From positions 1 to 64,000 of the forward strand of contig DWWS01000074.1 in assembly GCA_019119595.1 (NCBI GenBank): a stretch of DNA of 64,000 nucleotides, written 5' to 3'. The notes beneath the pieces were generated by a model, which had not been told where the DNA came from, searched no databases, and saw nothing but the letters and a program-made list of their open reading frames with translations. This DNA comes from Candidatus Eisenbergiella merdavium. Lineage in GTDB: Bacteria > Bacillota > Clostridia > Lachnospirales > Lachnospiraceae. Position numbers and translations under genes: made by a program. This document shows, piece after piece, positions 1 to 9,822 of the stretch. How positions within the stretch are numbered: position 1 is the stretch's first letter; every line of letters begins with the position of its first letter.

Positions 1-146
1 ATGAAAGCGTTCAGTTAAAAATAGACCTTATATGAAACCGAGAAAATAGGATTTGAATTATCAGAAAAATCAACAAATAAACTGACATCAAAAAAAGAAG
101 AAAAAGTGCCAACGATTACTTGACACATACCTGAAAGGCGGGACGA

Positions 147-198
147 TTGACAATAAACAGAGGTAAGAATATAATTTCCTAAGTGAGAATCAATATCA
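147..198 (+). promoter_or_regulatory. Sigma-A promoter (TTGACA 147-152, 17-bp spacer, TATAAT 170-175) followed by a Fur-box-like 7-1-7 repeat TGAGAATCAATATCA (184-198)
   Basis: Exact consensus -35/-10 hexamers with 17-bp spacing. Repeat matches TGATAATnATTATCA at 12 of 14 positions and sits at the expected start site of feoA. Confidence 0.75.
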
Positions 199-241
199 AA
201 TATATACTTTAGGATAACATATTTCTGAAATCGAGGTACCT

Positions 242-484
242 ATGACACTTTATGAAGGAAAGATCGGAAAGCAGTATCTGGTGGAGGACATGGAAACACC
301 GGAGGGAGTGACGAGACGGCTGCAGGCCCTCGGGCTGATCGAGGGAACGCCGCTGAAGCTTCTGAACAGAAAAAAGAAGGGAGCGCTGATCCTTTATGTG
401 CGCGGGACAAGGCTGGCGCTTGGGAAGGATATTTCATCCCATATTCTGGTGAAGGAGGTCGAGGCGGAAAATGCGGAAAGATAA
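242..484 (+). CDS. feoA: Ferrous iron transport protein A (FeoA)
   Basis: 80-aa SH3-like FeoA sequence directly upstream of and overlapping feoB. Confidence 0.9.
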   Translation: MTLYEGKIGKQYLVEDMETPEGVTRRLQALGLIEGTPLKLLNRKKKGALILYVRGTRLALGKDISSHILVKEVEAENAER

Positions 485-2474
485 TCACATTCATGTGGCT
501 TTCGTGGGAAATCCCAACTGCGGAAAGACCACGCTTTTCAACGCGGTCACAGGCTCGAAGCTGAAGGTGGCCAACTGGCCCGGCGTTACGGTGGAAAAAT
601 ACGAAGGAAATATCAGCTACGAGGGCTATGATCTGAAGCTGGTGGACACGCCCGGCATCTATTCTTTGACCTGCTATACCATAGAGGAAATGGTGACCAG
701 AAAATGCGTGCTGGATGACGATATCGAGGCGATCGTCAACGTGGTGGACGCCTCCAGCCTGGAGAGGAATCTCTATCTGACCCTCCAGCTTCTGGAGCTG
801 GGAAAGCCCGTAATCCTTGCGCTCAACATGATGGACATCGTAAAGGAGCGCGGCATGGAGATCGACCTGCACCGCCTGCCGGAGATGCTGGGGGATATCC
901 CCGTGGTTCCGGTTTCCGCGGCAAGGCGCACCGGGCTGGATATCCTGATGCATGCGGTGGTGCACCATTATGAAGAGGGGCCGAAGCGGGATATCCTGAA
1001 TTACGGAGAGGAGATTGAAAAGAAGCTGGCGGTGCTGGAGGAGCGGATGAAGGACAGCTATCCGGATCATTCCTCTCTGCGCTGGCACGCCATCAAGCTT
1101 CTGGAGGACGATCCGGAGGTGAAAAAGGATCATCCCATCGAGCTTGCGGGTGTGACGGACCGAAGCTATGAAAAGGAGATCACGGAGAAAAAATACGAAT
1201 ATATCGAAACGCTGATCGATGAGGTTCTGTTTTATAAGGCAAAAAAGGCGGCGGGGACGGATAAGATCGACCGGATCCTGACCCATCCGGTCTGGGGTGT
1301 TCCAGTGTTTTTGTGCATCATGGCCCTGGTGTTTTTCCTTACCTTTGCCGTGGGCGATTTCCTGAAGGGCGGGCTGGAATACGCTCTTGCCGTTCTGTCC
1401 GATCTGATGCGCTCCGGCCTTGCGGCCATACATACGGCGGACTGGATGATTTCCCTGGTGGTGGACGGCGTGGTGGCCGGAGTAGGCGGCATCCTGACCT
1501 TTATCCCCAATATTTTCATCCTGTTTCTTGCCCTTGCCATTCTGGAGGACAGCGGCTATATGTCCAGGGTGGCCTATGTGATGGACGGGATCATGGGGCG
1601 TGTGGGCCTTTCCGGAAAGGCATTCCTTCCCATGATCCTTGGCTTCGGCTGTACGGTTCCGGCCATCATGGCGACCCGTGCGCTGGAAACGGAGCACGAC
1701 AGGAGACGGACCATGCTGGTGACGCCCTTCATGTCCTGCTCGGCCAGACTTCCGATCTACGTGCTCTTTTCGGAAATGTTTTTCCCGGACTGCTCCATGC
1801 TCGCGGCCTTTTCCATGTATGTGATCGGCATGGTGACGGCCATCCTGGTGGCCCTCATTCAGAACCGTCTGGAAAAGGGAAAGGAAAACCAGTCCCTGCT
1901 CATTGAGCTTCCCGAATATAAGAGGCCAAACGCCAGAACCATCCGCACCTATGTGTGGAACAAGCTGAAGGACTATCTGACGAAGGCGGGAACCACAATC
2001 TTCATTGCCTCCATCGTCATCTGGTTTGTCCTGAATTTCGGCGTGCACGGCATGGTGACGGATCCTTCCGAAAGCTTTGGCGCGGCCATCGGACGCTTCC
2101 TGGTTCCGGTACTCGCTCCGGCAGGGCTTGGAATGTGGCAGATCGCCGTGGCGCTGATCTCCGGAATCTCCGCGAAGGAGGTTGTGGTTTCCTCCTTCTC
2201 CGTGCTCTTTGGCGTTTCCAACGTGAACTCCGCGGCGGGCATGGAAACCATCATCGCAAATATCCGGCAGTTTGATCCGGCCTTCGGCGGCCTGAACGCC
2301 TTCTGTCTGATGCTGTTCTGCCTGCTGTATGTGCCCTGCGCGGCCACCATCGGGACGATCCACAGGGAAAGCCGTTCCTGGAAATTCACCCTCGGAATGC
2401 TCGCCTTCCAGCTCGTGCTGGCATGGGCGGCGAGCGTGGTCGTTTTTCAGGTGGGATCGCTGTTTTTGAGATAG
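471..2474 (+). CDS. feoB: Ferrous iron transport protein B (FeoB)
   Basis: G1 motif GNPNCGKTT, DTPGIY, NMMD, and FeoB membrane domain GFGCTVPAIMATR / SCSARLPIYVLF. Confidence 0.97.
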   Translation: MRKDNHIHVAFVGNPNCGKTTLFNAVTGSKLKVANWPGVTVEKYEGNISYEGYDLKLVDTPGIYSLTCYTIEEMVTRKCVLDDDIEAIVNVVDASSLERNLYLTLQLLELGKPVILALNMMDIVKERGMEIDLHRLPEMLGDIPVVPVSAARRTGLDILMHAVVHHYEEGPKRDILNYGEEIEKKLAVLEERMKDSYPDHSSLRWHAIKLLEDDPEVKKDHPIELAGVTDRSYEKEITEKKYEYIETLIDEVLFYKAKKAAGTDKIDRILTHPVWGVPVFLCIMALVFFLTFAVGDFLKGGLEYALAVLSDLMRSGLAAIHTADWMISLVVDGVVAGVGGILTFIPNIFILFLALAILEDSGYMSRVAYVMDGIMGRVGLSGKAFLPMILGFGCTVPAIMATRALETEHDRRRTMLVTPFMSCSARLPIYVLFSEMFFPDCSMLAAFSMYVIGMVTAILVALIQNRLEKGKENQSLLIELPEYKRPNARTIRTYVWNKLKDYLTKAGTTIFIASIVIWFVLNFGVHGMVTDPSESFGAAIGRFLVPVLAPAGLGMWQIAVALISGISAKEVVVSSFSVLFGVSNVNSAAGMETIIANIRQFDPAFGGLNAFCLMLFCLLYVPCAATIGTIHRESRSWKFTLGMLAFQLVLAWAASVVVFQVGSLFLR

Positions 2475-2514
2475 GACAGGGAGGTGTGCGCGGGCTCCCG
2501 TCCGGCCCTGCCGT

Positions 2515-3078
2515 CTATCCCTGCAGCAGGCCGACGATCATGCGCATTCCGTTTTCCTCTGCGACTTGAAAGGAAAAAACAGTCCCTTCCTCAAAGGATT
2601 CCAGGATAGCCCTTATCCCTTCGTCCTGCACCTGGAAAGCGATGGGAGCATCCTCCACGATGACCTCCACCGTATGACTGTCCGCCCAGCCTGTGAATTC
2701 ACCCTCCAGAATGGAGGTGAGAGCCGCTTCCTCTGACAAACCGCCGGAGGAAGCGGTTTCCGCTTCCGGAAAAGCAGTTTCCGCAGATGAAGTGTCGTCG
2801 GCCTCGGCTTCGGTCGCTGCTGGGGTACCGGCTTCTGTTTCGGCGTCAGTCGCTGCTGTGTCGCCTGATTCTGCGTCTCCGGCTTCCGTTTCGGCGTCAG
2901 TCGCTGCTGTGCCGCCTGATTCTGCGTCTCCGGCTTCCGTTCCGGCGTCAGCCGGTTCTGCGGTGCCTGCCTCTGCTCCTGAGCCAGCCTCATCCCCGGG
3001 AACCGAGCCTGACGTACAGGCGCAGAGCGCCATTGCAAGTAAAAATACAGTCAGTACTGAGAACAGTTTCTTTTTCAA
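2515..3078 (-). CDS. Putative lipoprotein with 17-aa acidic Ala/Glu/Thr-rich repeats
   Basis: Signal peptide with lipobox LCAC; tandem ATDAETEAGDAESGxTA repeats followed by a small folded C-terminal part. Confidence 0.75.
   Translation of the reverse strand: MKKKLFSVLTVFLLAMALCACTSGSVPGDEAGSGAEAGTAEPADAGTEAGDAESGGTAATDAETEAGDAESGDTAATDAETEAGTPAATEAEADDTSSAETAFPEAETASSGGLSEEAALTSILEGEFTGWADSHTVEVIVEDAPIAFQVQDEGIRAILESFEEGTVFSFQVAEENGMRMIVGLLQG
2829..2945 (-). repeat. Tandem 51-bp (17-aa) coding repeats in the lipoprotein gene
   Basis: Near-identical units gcttcygtttcggcgtcagtcgctgctgtgycgcctgattctgcgtctccg. Confidence 0.75.
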
Positions 3079-3260
3079 TCTGGCATCTCCTTTCCTTACG
3101 GTTGTCCTGTTGTTCTTATTATATCCCGGTAGGGCGGCGCCTTCATGGAAGAGGAGGAAAAGAATCTCTTAATTTTTTATTAAGGCTGCCGGGAGAAGGA
3201 AAGCCCGGAGGAACACCGGACATGATCGGGAAAAATCTTCTGGAAAACGCTTTGTACACT

Positions 3261-3303
3261 TCATTTTTTTCAGTTTGTCATTTTTTTCAGTCATTTTTTT
3301 CAG
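3261..3303 (+). repeat. Three copies of TCATTTTTTTCAG immediately upstream of a promoter
   Basis: Identical 13-mers starting at 3261, 3278 and 3291. Confidence 0.85.
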
Positions 3304-3305
3304 TT

Positions 3306-3378
3306 TTGACAAAAGCGGTCAAATCATGTTACATTATAAACATGACAAAGGCGTCCTGTAATAGACAGGGCGCCTTTG
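3306..3378 (+). promoter_or_regulatory. Promoter (TTGACA 3306-3311; -10 TACATT 3330-3335) with 7-bp inverted repeat TCATGTT/AACATGA (3324-3345) and a 14-bp hairpin at the predicted 5' end (3346-3359 / 3365-3378)
   Basis: Direct inspection; hairpin caaaggcgtcctgt-aatag-acagggcgcctttg, one G-U pair. Confidence 0.65.
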
Positions 3379-3400
3379 CCTTTTGGAAAGGAGGGATTTG

Positions 3401-4624
3401 ATGAAAAGAGATATGTCATACTTAGCGCAAATGCCGATCGCAGTTCTGGGCGGTGGTGCGGTTGGAAAAACAGTCGCCGCGGACTGTAAGCTGGCGGGCC
3501 GGGAAGTACGTCTGTATTCCAGGAGCCGTTCGTCCATAGACGGACTTGAAAGAACAGGGATCCTTCTGGACGGGATACAAAGAAACCTCTACGGCTTTGA
3601 ACGCTCCGGCAGAGCATTTCCGGATATGGTCAGTACGGACATGGCAGAAGCGGTAAAGGGGGCGGGCCTGATCGTGATCGCGATTCCGGCACATGCCCAT
3701 GAAGAGTATCTCCGGACTCTGGTCCCTCTGTTGGAAGACGGGCAGGTAATCCATATCTTTACCGATAATTACGCAAGCCTTCTGCTCAGAAAATATATGA
3801 AAGAAATGGGATGCCATAAAAATGTGGTGACAGGAGGATGGGCGTCTGCGCCTTATGGAACAAGGATAGAATCCGTCGGCGGCTTCCGGATGCCGCATGT
3901 CGGGGTAAAATACCGGGCGATCACACTGAGGGGAGCAAGCCAGCCCATGAGCGATATGGAAGCCTTTATGGAGTCCACAAAATATCTGCCATGTATGGAT
4001 GCGGTCACACAGGGGCTGGGGCCGGCAGAAGGAGATACCATCCTGGACATAGGCTTTTCCAATATCAATCCGGTCATTCATGTCCCGGCATCTGTCCTTG
4101 GAGTATCCGCTATGGAAAACTGGTCCTGTATATATGGGAAAGAGCCGGGTACGTATTCCCTGTATTCACATGGACTCTGCCCCTCCATCTGCCGCATCCA
4201 ATATCAGTTTTACGAAGAGGAAAGAGCGATCGCCAGAGCGATCGGCATTCAGGTTCCGGAATATCGTTATGAATCCTTTTTCTCCAGGCGGAGCATCCTG
4301 ACGCAGGAGTACATGGGAACAGATGAGGACGGAAAGGATAATGTTGTATTTCCGCTGGATCAGCCCTGCGATGAAGGAAACGTAGGCCCCGACAGCATTG
4401 ATCACAGATATATTACGGAAGATATTCCGGTTGGATGCAAGATATACCATGACCTGGGTGTGAAATTTGGCGTTTCTACCCCGATCATCGATTCCATGAT
4501 CGTCCTAGGCGGAGCCATGCACGAGACGAATTACTTTGAAACATCAAAATATGATCTGGATTATCTTGGAATAGGGAAGATGGAAAGAGAAGAGCTGCTG
4601 GAATATCTGTATAACGGAAAATAA
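3401..4624 (+). CDS. NAD/NADP-dependent opine (octopine/nopaline) dehydrogenase family protein
   Basis: N-terminal Rossmann motif VLGGGAVGKTVAADCKLAG; C-terminal octopine-dehydrogenase-like domain (INPVIHVPASVLG); RBS ggaaaggaggg before ATG 3401. Confidence 0.8.
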   Translation: MKRDMSYLAQMPIAVLGGGAVGKTVAADCKLAGREVRLYSRSRSSIDGLERTGILLDGIQRNLYGFERSGRAFPDMVSTDMAEAVKGAGLIVIAIPAHAHEEYLRTLVPLLEDGQVIHIFTDNYASLLLRKYMKEMGCHKNVVTGGWASAPYGTRIESVGGFRMPHVGVKYRAITLRGASQPMSDMEAFMESTKYLPCMDAVTQGLGPAEGDTILDIGFSNINPVIHVPASVLGVSAMENWSCIYGKEPGTYSLYSHGLCPSICRIQYQFYEEERAIARAIGIQVPEYRYESFFSRRSILTQEYMGTDEDGKDNVVFPLDQPCDEGNVGPDSIDHRYITEDIPVGCKIYHDLGVKFGVSTPIIDSMIVLGGAMHETNYFETSKYDLDYLGIGKMEREELLEYLYNGK

Positions 4625-4688
4625 CCTCAGATCCTTTTGCCGCAGGCCAGGCTGTTACAGGGTTCCGGAAAACGCCGGGAAAACACGA

Positions 4689-4717
4689 TTGACAAAAAGC
4701 CCCGATTTGCTTAAACT
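4689..4717 (+). promoter_or_regulatory. Putative sigma-A promoter of gltX (TTGACA-N17-TAAACT)
   Basis: TTGACA 4689-4694, TAAACT 4712-4717. Confidence 0.55.
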
Positions 4718-4770
4718 GATGCATAGAAAATGTCGGCCGGAAAGGAACCGGGCGGCCTGGAAAGGAACCG

Positions 4771-6237
4771 ATGAGAATGAAAATAAGAACACGCTTCGCA
4801 CCCAGTCCCACGGGCAGAATGCACGTGGGAAATCTGCGCACCGCGCTGTACGCCTACCTGATCGCCAAGCACGAGGGAGGCGATTTTATCCTGCGTATCG
4901 AGGATACGGATCAGGAGAGATATGTGGAGGGCGCTGTGGACATCATTTACAGAACCCTTCAGAAAACAGGGCTGGTCCATGACGAGGGTCCGGACCGGGA
5001 CGGAGGGGTGGGCCCCTACGTGCAGAGCGATCGCCAGAAGCAGGGCATCTATCTGGAATATGCGAAAAAGCTGATCGAAAAGGGGGAAGCCTATTACTGC
5101 TTCTGCGATAAGGAGCGGCTTGCCACCCTCACCCGCACCGTGGCGGGAAAGGAGATCAACGTCTATGACAAGCACTGTCTGCACCTTTCAAAGGAAGAGG
5201 TGGAAGAGAAGCTTGCGGCGGGGGTACCCTATGTGATTCGCCAGAACAACCCCACGGAAGGAACGACCACCTTCCACGACGAGATCTATGGAGACATCAC
5301 GGTGGAGAACGCGGAGCTGGACGACATGATCCTGATCAAGTCCGACGGCTATCCCACCTACAATTTTGCCAACGTGGTGGACGACCACCTCATGGGGATC
5401 ACCCATGTGGTGCGCGGAAACGAATATCTTTCCTCCTCGCCCAAGTACAACCGCCTGTATGAGGCCTTCGGCTGGGAGGTGCCCGTTTATGTGCACTGCC
5501 CGCTGATCACGGATGAGGAGCACCATAAGCTGTCCAAGCGCTGCGGACATTCCTCCTATGAGGATCTTCTGGAGCAGGGCTTTCTGACGGAGGCCATCGT
5601 GAATTTCGTGGCGCTTCTGGGATGGAGCCCGGAGAACAACCAGGAGATCATGTCCATGGACGAGCTGATCCGGGAATTCGACTACCGCCACATGTCCAAG
5701 TCCCCGGCGGTGTTCGATTATACCAAGCTGAAGTGGATGAACGGCGAATACATCAAGGCCATGGATTTTGACCGTTTTTATGAAATGGCCGAGCCTTATC
5801 TGAAGCAGGCGCTGACGAAGGAGTTTGATCTTAAGAAGATTGCCGGGATGGTCAAGACCAGGATCGAGATCTTCCCGGACATCCCCGGGCTGGTGGACTT
5901 CTTTGAGACCCTTCCCGAATATGATACGTCCATGTACGCCCACAAGAAGATGAAGACCACGCAGGAAAGCTCTCTTGAGGTGCTCTCCGAGGTGCTTCCG
6001 CTTCTGGAGGAGCAGGAGGATTACTCCAACGACGCGCTCTATACGCTGCTCCTTTCCTATGTGGAGAAAAAAGGCTGTAAGAACGGCTACGTCATGTGGC
6101 CCATCCGTACCGCCGTGTCCGGCAGGCAGATGACCCCCGCCGGAGCGACGGAGATCATGGAGATCCTTGGAAAGGAAGAGTCCCTTACGCGGATCCGCAC
6201 CGGAATCGAGCTGCTGCAGGGCAGTCTGAATGGCTGA
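4771..6237 (+). CDS. gltX: Glutamyl-tRNA synthetase
   Basis: [24 protein letters not shown] motif; KLSKR motif; full length. Confidence 0.95.
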   Translation: MRMKIRTRFAPSPTGRMHVGNLRTALYAYLIAKHEGGDFILRIEDTDQERYVEGAVDIIYRTLQKTGLVHDEGPDRDGGVGPYVQSDRQKQGIYLEYAKKLIEKGEAYYCFCDKERLATLTRTVAGKEINVYDKHCLHLSKEEVEEKLAAGVPYVIRQNNPTEGTTTFHDEIYGDITVENAELDDMILIKSDGYPTYNFANVVDDHLMGITHVVRGNEYLSSSPKYNRLYEAFGWEVPVYVHCPLITDEEHHKLSKRCGHSSYEDLLEQGFLTEAIVNFVALLGWSPENNQEIMSMDELIREFDYRHMSKSPAVFDYTKLKWMNGEYIKAMDFDRFYEMAEPYLKQALTKEFDLKKIAGMVKTRIEIFPDIPGLVDFFETLPEYDTSMYAHKKMKTTQESSLEVLSEVLPLLEEQEDYSNDALYTLLLSYVEKKGCKNGYVMWPIRTAVSGRQMTPAGATEIMEILGKEESLTRIRTGIELLQGSLNG

Positions 6238-8182
6238 TTTCCTGAAAAAAGAGCCGGCGCAGGCGGGGCAGCAGTTCTCTGCGCCGGGGGCTGTCTCTGA
6301 AAGGGAGGCGGCCTCCGGAACCAGCCCCGTTCAGGCACAGGCGGCCGTCCGCCGGGACGGCCCAAACCCCGGCCAGGCGGAAGCGATCGCCCACCGGGAC
6401 GGCCCCATGCTGGTGCTTGCGGGGCCCGGCTCCGGAAAAACATATACCGTTACGCAGCGGATCCGCTGCCTGATCGAGGAGGGCGGGGCTGAGCCGGATT
6501 CCATACTGGTCATCACCTTTACAAAGGCGGCCGCCGACGAAATGAAAGGCAGGTTTCTCCGCCTGACGGAAGGAAAGTTCTATCCGGTGAACTTTGGAAC
6601 CTTCCACGCCATCTATTATCACATTCTGAAAAGCGCTTATCATTACCATTCCGGTAATATTTTATCCGAGCATGAAAAAAGAGAGCTGATCAAAACCGTC
6701 CTGCTCCGGCAGAAGGGCTTTCCTTCCATGGAAGAGGATCAGGAGGAGCTTTTGCTGAGCCAGATCAGCCGCTATAAAAACGACGGCTGCCCGAAGAACA
6801 TACAGGAAAGCCTTGGGGATACCTGCGTCCTGAAGGAGGAGCAGTTTCTCGCGGTCTACAGCGCCTACAGCCGGGAAGCCGGGGAGCGGCACAAGCTGGA
6901 CTTTGACGACATGGTTCTGGGCTGCCGGGAGCTTTTTGTGAAGTACCCAAATATCCTCGCGGCCTGGCAGAAAAAATTTAAATATATCCTGGTGGATGAA
7001 TTTCAGGACATCAATCCCATGCAGTATGAGGTTCTGCGCATGCTGGCCCTTCCGGAAAACAATCTGTTCGTGGTGGGGGACGACGATCAGTCCATCTATG
7101 CCTTCCGCGGTGCAAGACCCCGGCTCATGCTGGGCTTTCAGCGGGATTATCCCCAGGCGAAGCGGGTGGAGCTTTCGGTCAATTACAGGAGCACGCCGGA
7201 GATCCTGGACTGTGCGGGAAGGCTGATTCAGGTAAACAAAAGCCGTTTTCCCAAAAACAGCAGGGCTGCGGCTGAGCACGGGGAGGCAGTCCGCTTTCTG
7301 GGCTTTCCTGACCGGAGGGCGCAGAATGAAAGAATCGTGCAGGAGCTTGAAGAAATGGGGAAGGAGAGAGGCAGAGCGGCCGTCATTTTCCGGACGAACC
7401 GGGATGCGGGAGAGCTGGCGGAGCTGCTGGCGGAAAAAGGCGTTCCCTTCTGGATGAGGGAGAAGCTGAAAAGCCCTTACCGCAGCCGGACTGCACTGGA
7501 CCTTCGGGCCTATCTTGCCTTCGTCTTCGCAGGGAGGAAGCGGGCTGATTTTTTCCGCATCATGAACCGCCCGAAGCGTTATATTTCCAGAAGCGCTGTG
7601 GAAACGGAGACGGTTGACTTAGAAAGGCTGAAGGAATATTACCGGGACAGGCCCTATATGGGAGAAATCCTGAGAAAGCTGCAGATGGAGCTGGCGCGCC
7701 TTGGGCGGATGGACGTTTACGCCGCCGTCAACTATATCCGTAAGGGGATGGGCTACGACGAATATTTGAGACAGTCCACTCTGGAGGAAGGCAGGAGTAT
7801 AAAGGAGCTCCGCGAGGAAGCGGACTGGTTTCAAAAGCAGGCAAAGGCGTTTTCCACACAGGAGGAGCTTGAGGAGCACATTCTTTTTTATGAAAAGGAG
7901 CTGGAAGGCGCGGCGGCAAAAAGGCCGGGGGAGGACTGCGTAAGTCTTTTGACCATGCACGCCTCAAAGGGGCTGGAGTATGACTGTGTTTATCTGCCGG
8001 ACTGCAACGAAGGGACGATACCCCATAAGAAAAGCATGAAGGGAGAGCAGGTGGAGGAGGAACGGAGGATGTTTTATGTGGCAATGACCCGGGCGAGAAA
8101 GCGGCTCACCCTGATGTGGGTGGCCGGAACAAAAGAAGAACCGGGCTTTCTTTCCCGGTTCCTCCGTGATCTCGGTCTTTGA
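6230..8182 (+). CDS. UvrD/PcrA-family superfamily 1 DNA helicase
   Basis: [15 protein letters not shown] Walker [50 protein letters not shown]. Confidence 0.93.
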   Translation: MADFLKKEPAQAGQQFSAPGAVSEREAASGTSPVQAQAAVRRDGPNPGQAEAIAHRDGPMLVLAGPGSGKTYTVTQRIRCLIEEGGAEPDSILVITFTKAAADEMKGRFLRLTEGKFYPVNFGTFHAIYYHILKSAYHYHSGNILSEHEKRELIKTVLLRQKGFPSMEEDQEELLLSQISRYKNDGCPKNIQESLGDTCVLKEEQFLAVYSAYSREAGERHKLDFDDMVLGCRELFVKYPNILAAWQKKFKYILVDEFQDINPMQYEVLRMLALPENNLFVVGDDDQSIYAFRGARPRLMLGFQRDYPQAKRVELSVNYRSTPEILDCAGRLIQVNKSRFPKNSRAAAEHGEAVRFLGFPDRRAQNERIVQELEEMGKERGRAAVIFRTNRDAGELAELLAEKGVPFWMREKLKSPYRSRTALDLRAYLAFVFAGRKRADFFRIMNRPKRYISRSAVETETVDLERLKEYYRDRPYMGEILRKLQMELARLGRMDVYAAVNYIRKGMGYDEYLRQSTLEEGRSIKELREEADWFQKQAKAFSTQEELEEHILFYEKELEGAAAKRPGEDCVSLLTMHASKGLEYDCVYLPDCNEGTIPHKKSMKGEQVEEERRMFYVAMTRARKRLTLMWVAGTKEEPGFLSRFLRDLGL

Positions 8183-8193
8183 GACGGAGAGGC

Positions 8194-8532
8194 TCATTCC
8201 CCGTCAGGCCCGATCAGCTCGTCAAATTCACAGTTGTCCAGATATTCGTCAAAGGCGTCCGCCACGATCTCATATTCCGCATCGTCCTCAATGTAGCGAA
8301 GCTCGGGCTCCTCATTGGGATCCTCCTCATTTTCCGAATAGCCGTAGAACCAGACCTCTCCGTCTTCGTTGTTTCCGGCCTCGTCCAGAGGAAGGAGCAC
8401 GATATAATTCTCTCCCTCCACCTCAAGGATCGTGATAACGGCGCAGTTGACCTTTGTGCCGTCCTCCAGCTCAAGCTCCACGCTCATTTCCTCTTCCGGC
8501 TCGCCGGATGGCTTTCTGTAATCGCTGCTCAT
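8194..8532 (-). CDS. DUF1292 domain protein
   Basis: Acidic YrzB/DUF1292-like sequence (SVELELEDGTKVNCAVITILEVEGENYIVLLPLDE). Confidence 0.85.
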   Translation of the reverse strand: MSSDYRKPSGEPEEEMSVELELEDGTKVNCAVITILEVEGENYIVLLPLDEAGNNEDGEVWFYGYSENEEDPNEEPELRYIEDDAEYEIVADAFDEYLDNCEFDELIGPDGE

Positions 8533-8742
8533 GGTTACCTCCCTTTCTTCCTGTCAGTTGAAAAAAACAGATAAAATATCCGGCAGGCCTTCCTGCCATG
8601 TGGACAGTATAACATAAACGGACGTCTTTGGCGATATAAAACTGAGCTGGATTGGCTTTCTGAATCGGCTTTCTTTATGCAGCTCTTTTTCCGGAACGGG
8701 CGTCTGGACGGCATTACATTTGTAATTATATAACCATACAAA

Positions 8743-8759
8743 AAAACAGTACCTGTTTT
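8743..8759. promoter_or_regulatory. 17-bp palindrome AAAACAG-TAC-CTGTTTT upstream of the HTH gene
   Basis: Perfect 7-bp arms in an AT-rich upstream region. Confidence 0.45.
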
Positions 8760-8864
8760 GAAAACTGAACGTTAAAATACATTTAAAAGCTAATAATACA
8801 AAAATTCGTTTTCTGCATTCTTTTGGGATGCAAGGAAGGAGAAAACAAAGGAGGGGCATACAGG

Positions 8865-9818
8865 ATGAGCGATTTTTCAGAAAAGCTCGCGCAGGAGATC
8901 AAAAACACAAATAAACCGTTACGCTATCTGGCGGAGGCGAGCGGACTGCAGCTGGACTATATTTCCAAAATGAGCAGAGGAAAACGGATTCCCCAGGATG
9001 AAGAAAAGCTGAAAAGACTTCTGGATGCAATGGAGTGTGTGACACAGGCAAGAGAGACTCTTCTCCAGCTCTACAGGCAGGAAAAGATGGGAAAAACACA
9101 ATGGAGCTGTATGAAGGAACTGATACAAATCATTGAGCAGGATGTTTCGGAAAATGTTATGGACCGGCAGAGCTTTCCCAAAAAGGAAGGGACGGAGGAA
9201 GCGGTTCTGAGTCGGGAGAAGGTTTTCTGTTTCCTTCAGAGCATGCTGGCAGACAATGAGAAAAAACGGCTTTGTATCTGGACGGCGGCAGTGAAGCAGG
9301 AATCCATGGAGCGTCTGATGCAGATGATCAGCGGGATGGCCTGCGGAAGCATTGATCATCTGTTTCCGATGTGGCAGAACAGGGACGATGAAAATACACT
9401 GGTAAATCTTAAAAGGCTCAGGGTCATTAAACCGGCAGTCCTGTACGATAATTATCACCCTTCCTTCTATTATCTGAAAAATGAGGAAGAAAATTCCTGC
9501 GGGCTTTTTCCGAACTGGTTTTTATCAGAGGATGCGGCTTTGGGCGTGAATGATGCCATGGACTGCGGAATTGTTCTCAGAAGGAAGGGGCAGATCGAAG
9601 CGCTGAAGGCAGAATTTTTGGAAAAATTCCGTATGGCAAAGCCCCTTGTGAACCGTTCTGATATTTCGGAATATATGGATAAGGTAAACCTGATGATGGA
9701 CACAGGCTATGTGACCCGGAACTATTATCTGGAACAGTCCCCCTGTCTTTTGCATTTGATTCCTGTCAGCCTGCTGAAAGAGCATATCCTGATTGGCGGA
9801 GAGGACGGGGGGGGGTAA
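8865..9818 (+). CDS. HTH transcriptional regulator, N-terminal part of a G9-interrupted gene
   Basis: N-terminal XRE-like HTH (LRYLAEASGLQLDYISKMSRGKR); stops directly after a G9 run (GEDGGG*). Confidence 0.7.
   Translation: MSDFSEKLAQEIKNTNKPLRYLAEASGLQLDYISKMSRGKRIPQDEEKLKRLLDAMECVTQARETLLQLYRQEKMGKTQWSCMKELIQIIEQDVSENVMDRQSFPKKEGTEEAVLSREKVFCFLQSMLADNEKKRLCIWTAAVKQESMERLMQMISGMACGSIDHLFPMWQNRDDENTLVNLKRLRVIKPAVLYDNYHPSFYYLKNEEENSCGLFPNWFLSEDAALGVNDAMDCGIVLRRKGQIEALKAEFLEKFRMAKPLVNRSDISEYMDKVNLMMDTGYVTRNYYLEQSPCLLHLIPVSLLKEHILIGGEDGGG
9807..9815 (+). repeat. Homopolymeric G9 tract at the junction of two frames
   Basis: gac GGGGGGGGG taa; removal of one G continues into the 9823-10281 frame. 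Confidence 0.9.
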
Positions 9819-9822
9819 ACTG

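Noticed and set aside
240-2363. 707-aa minus-strand ORF opposite feoB
   Set aside because: Exact antisense shadow of feoAB; His/Gly/Arg-rich non-protein-like composition typical of antisense frames in GC-rich genes.
2787-3401. 204-aa plus-strand ORF over the repeat lipoprotein
   Set aside because: Arg/Leu-rich frame generated by the complement of the acidic repeats.
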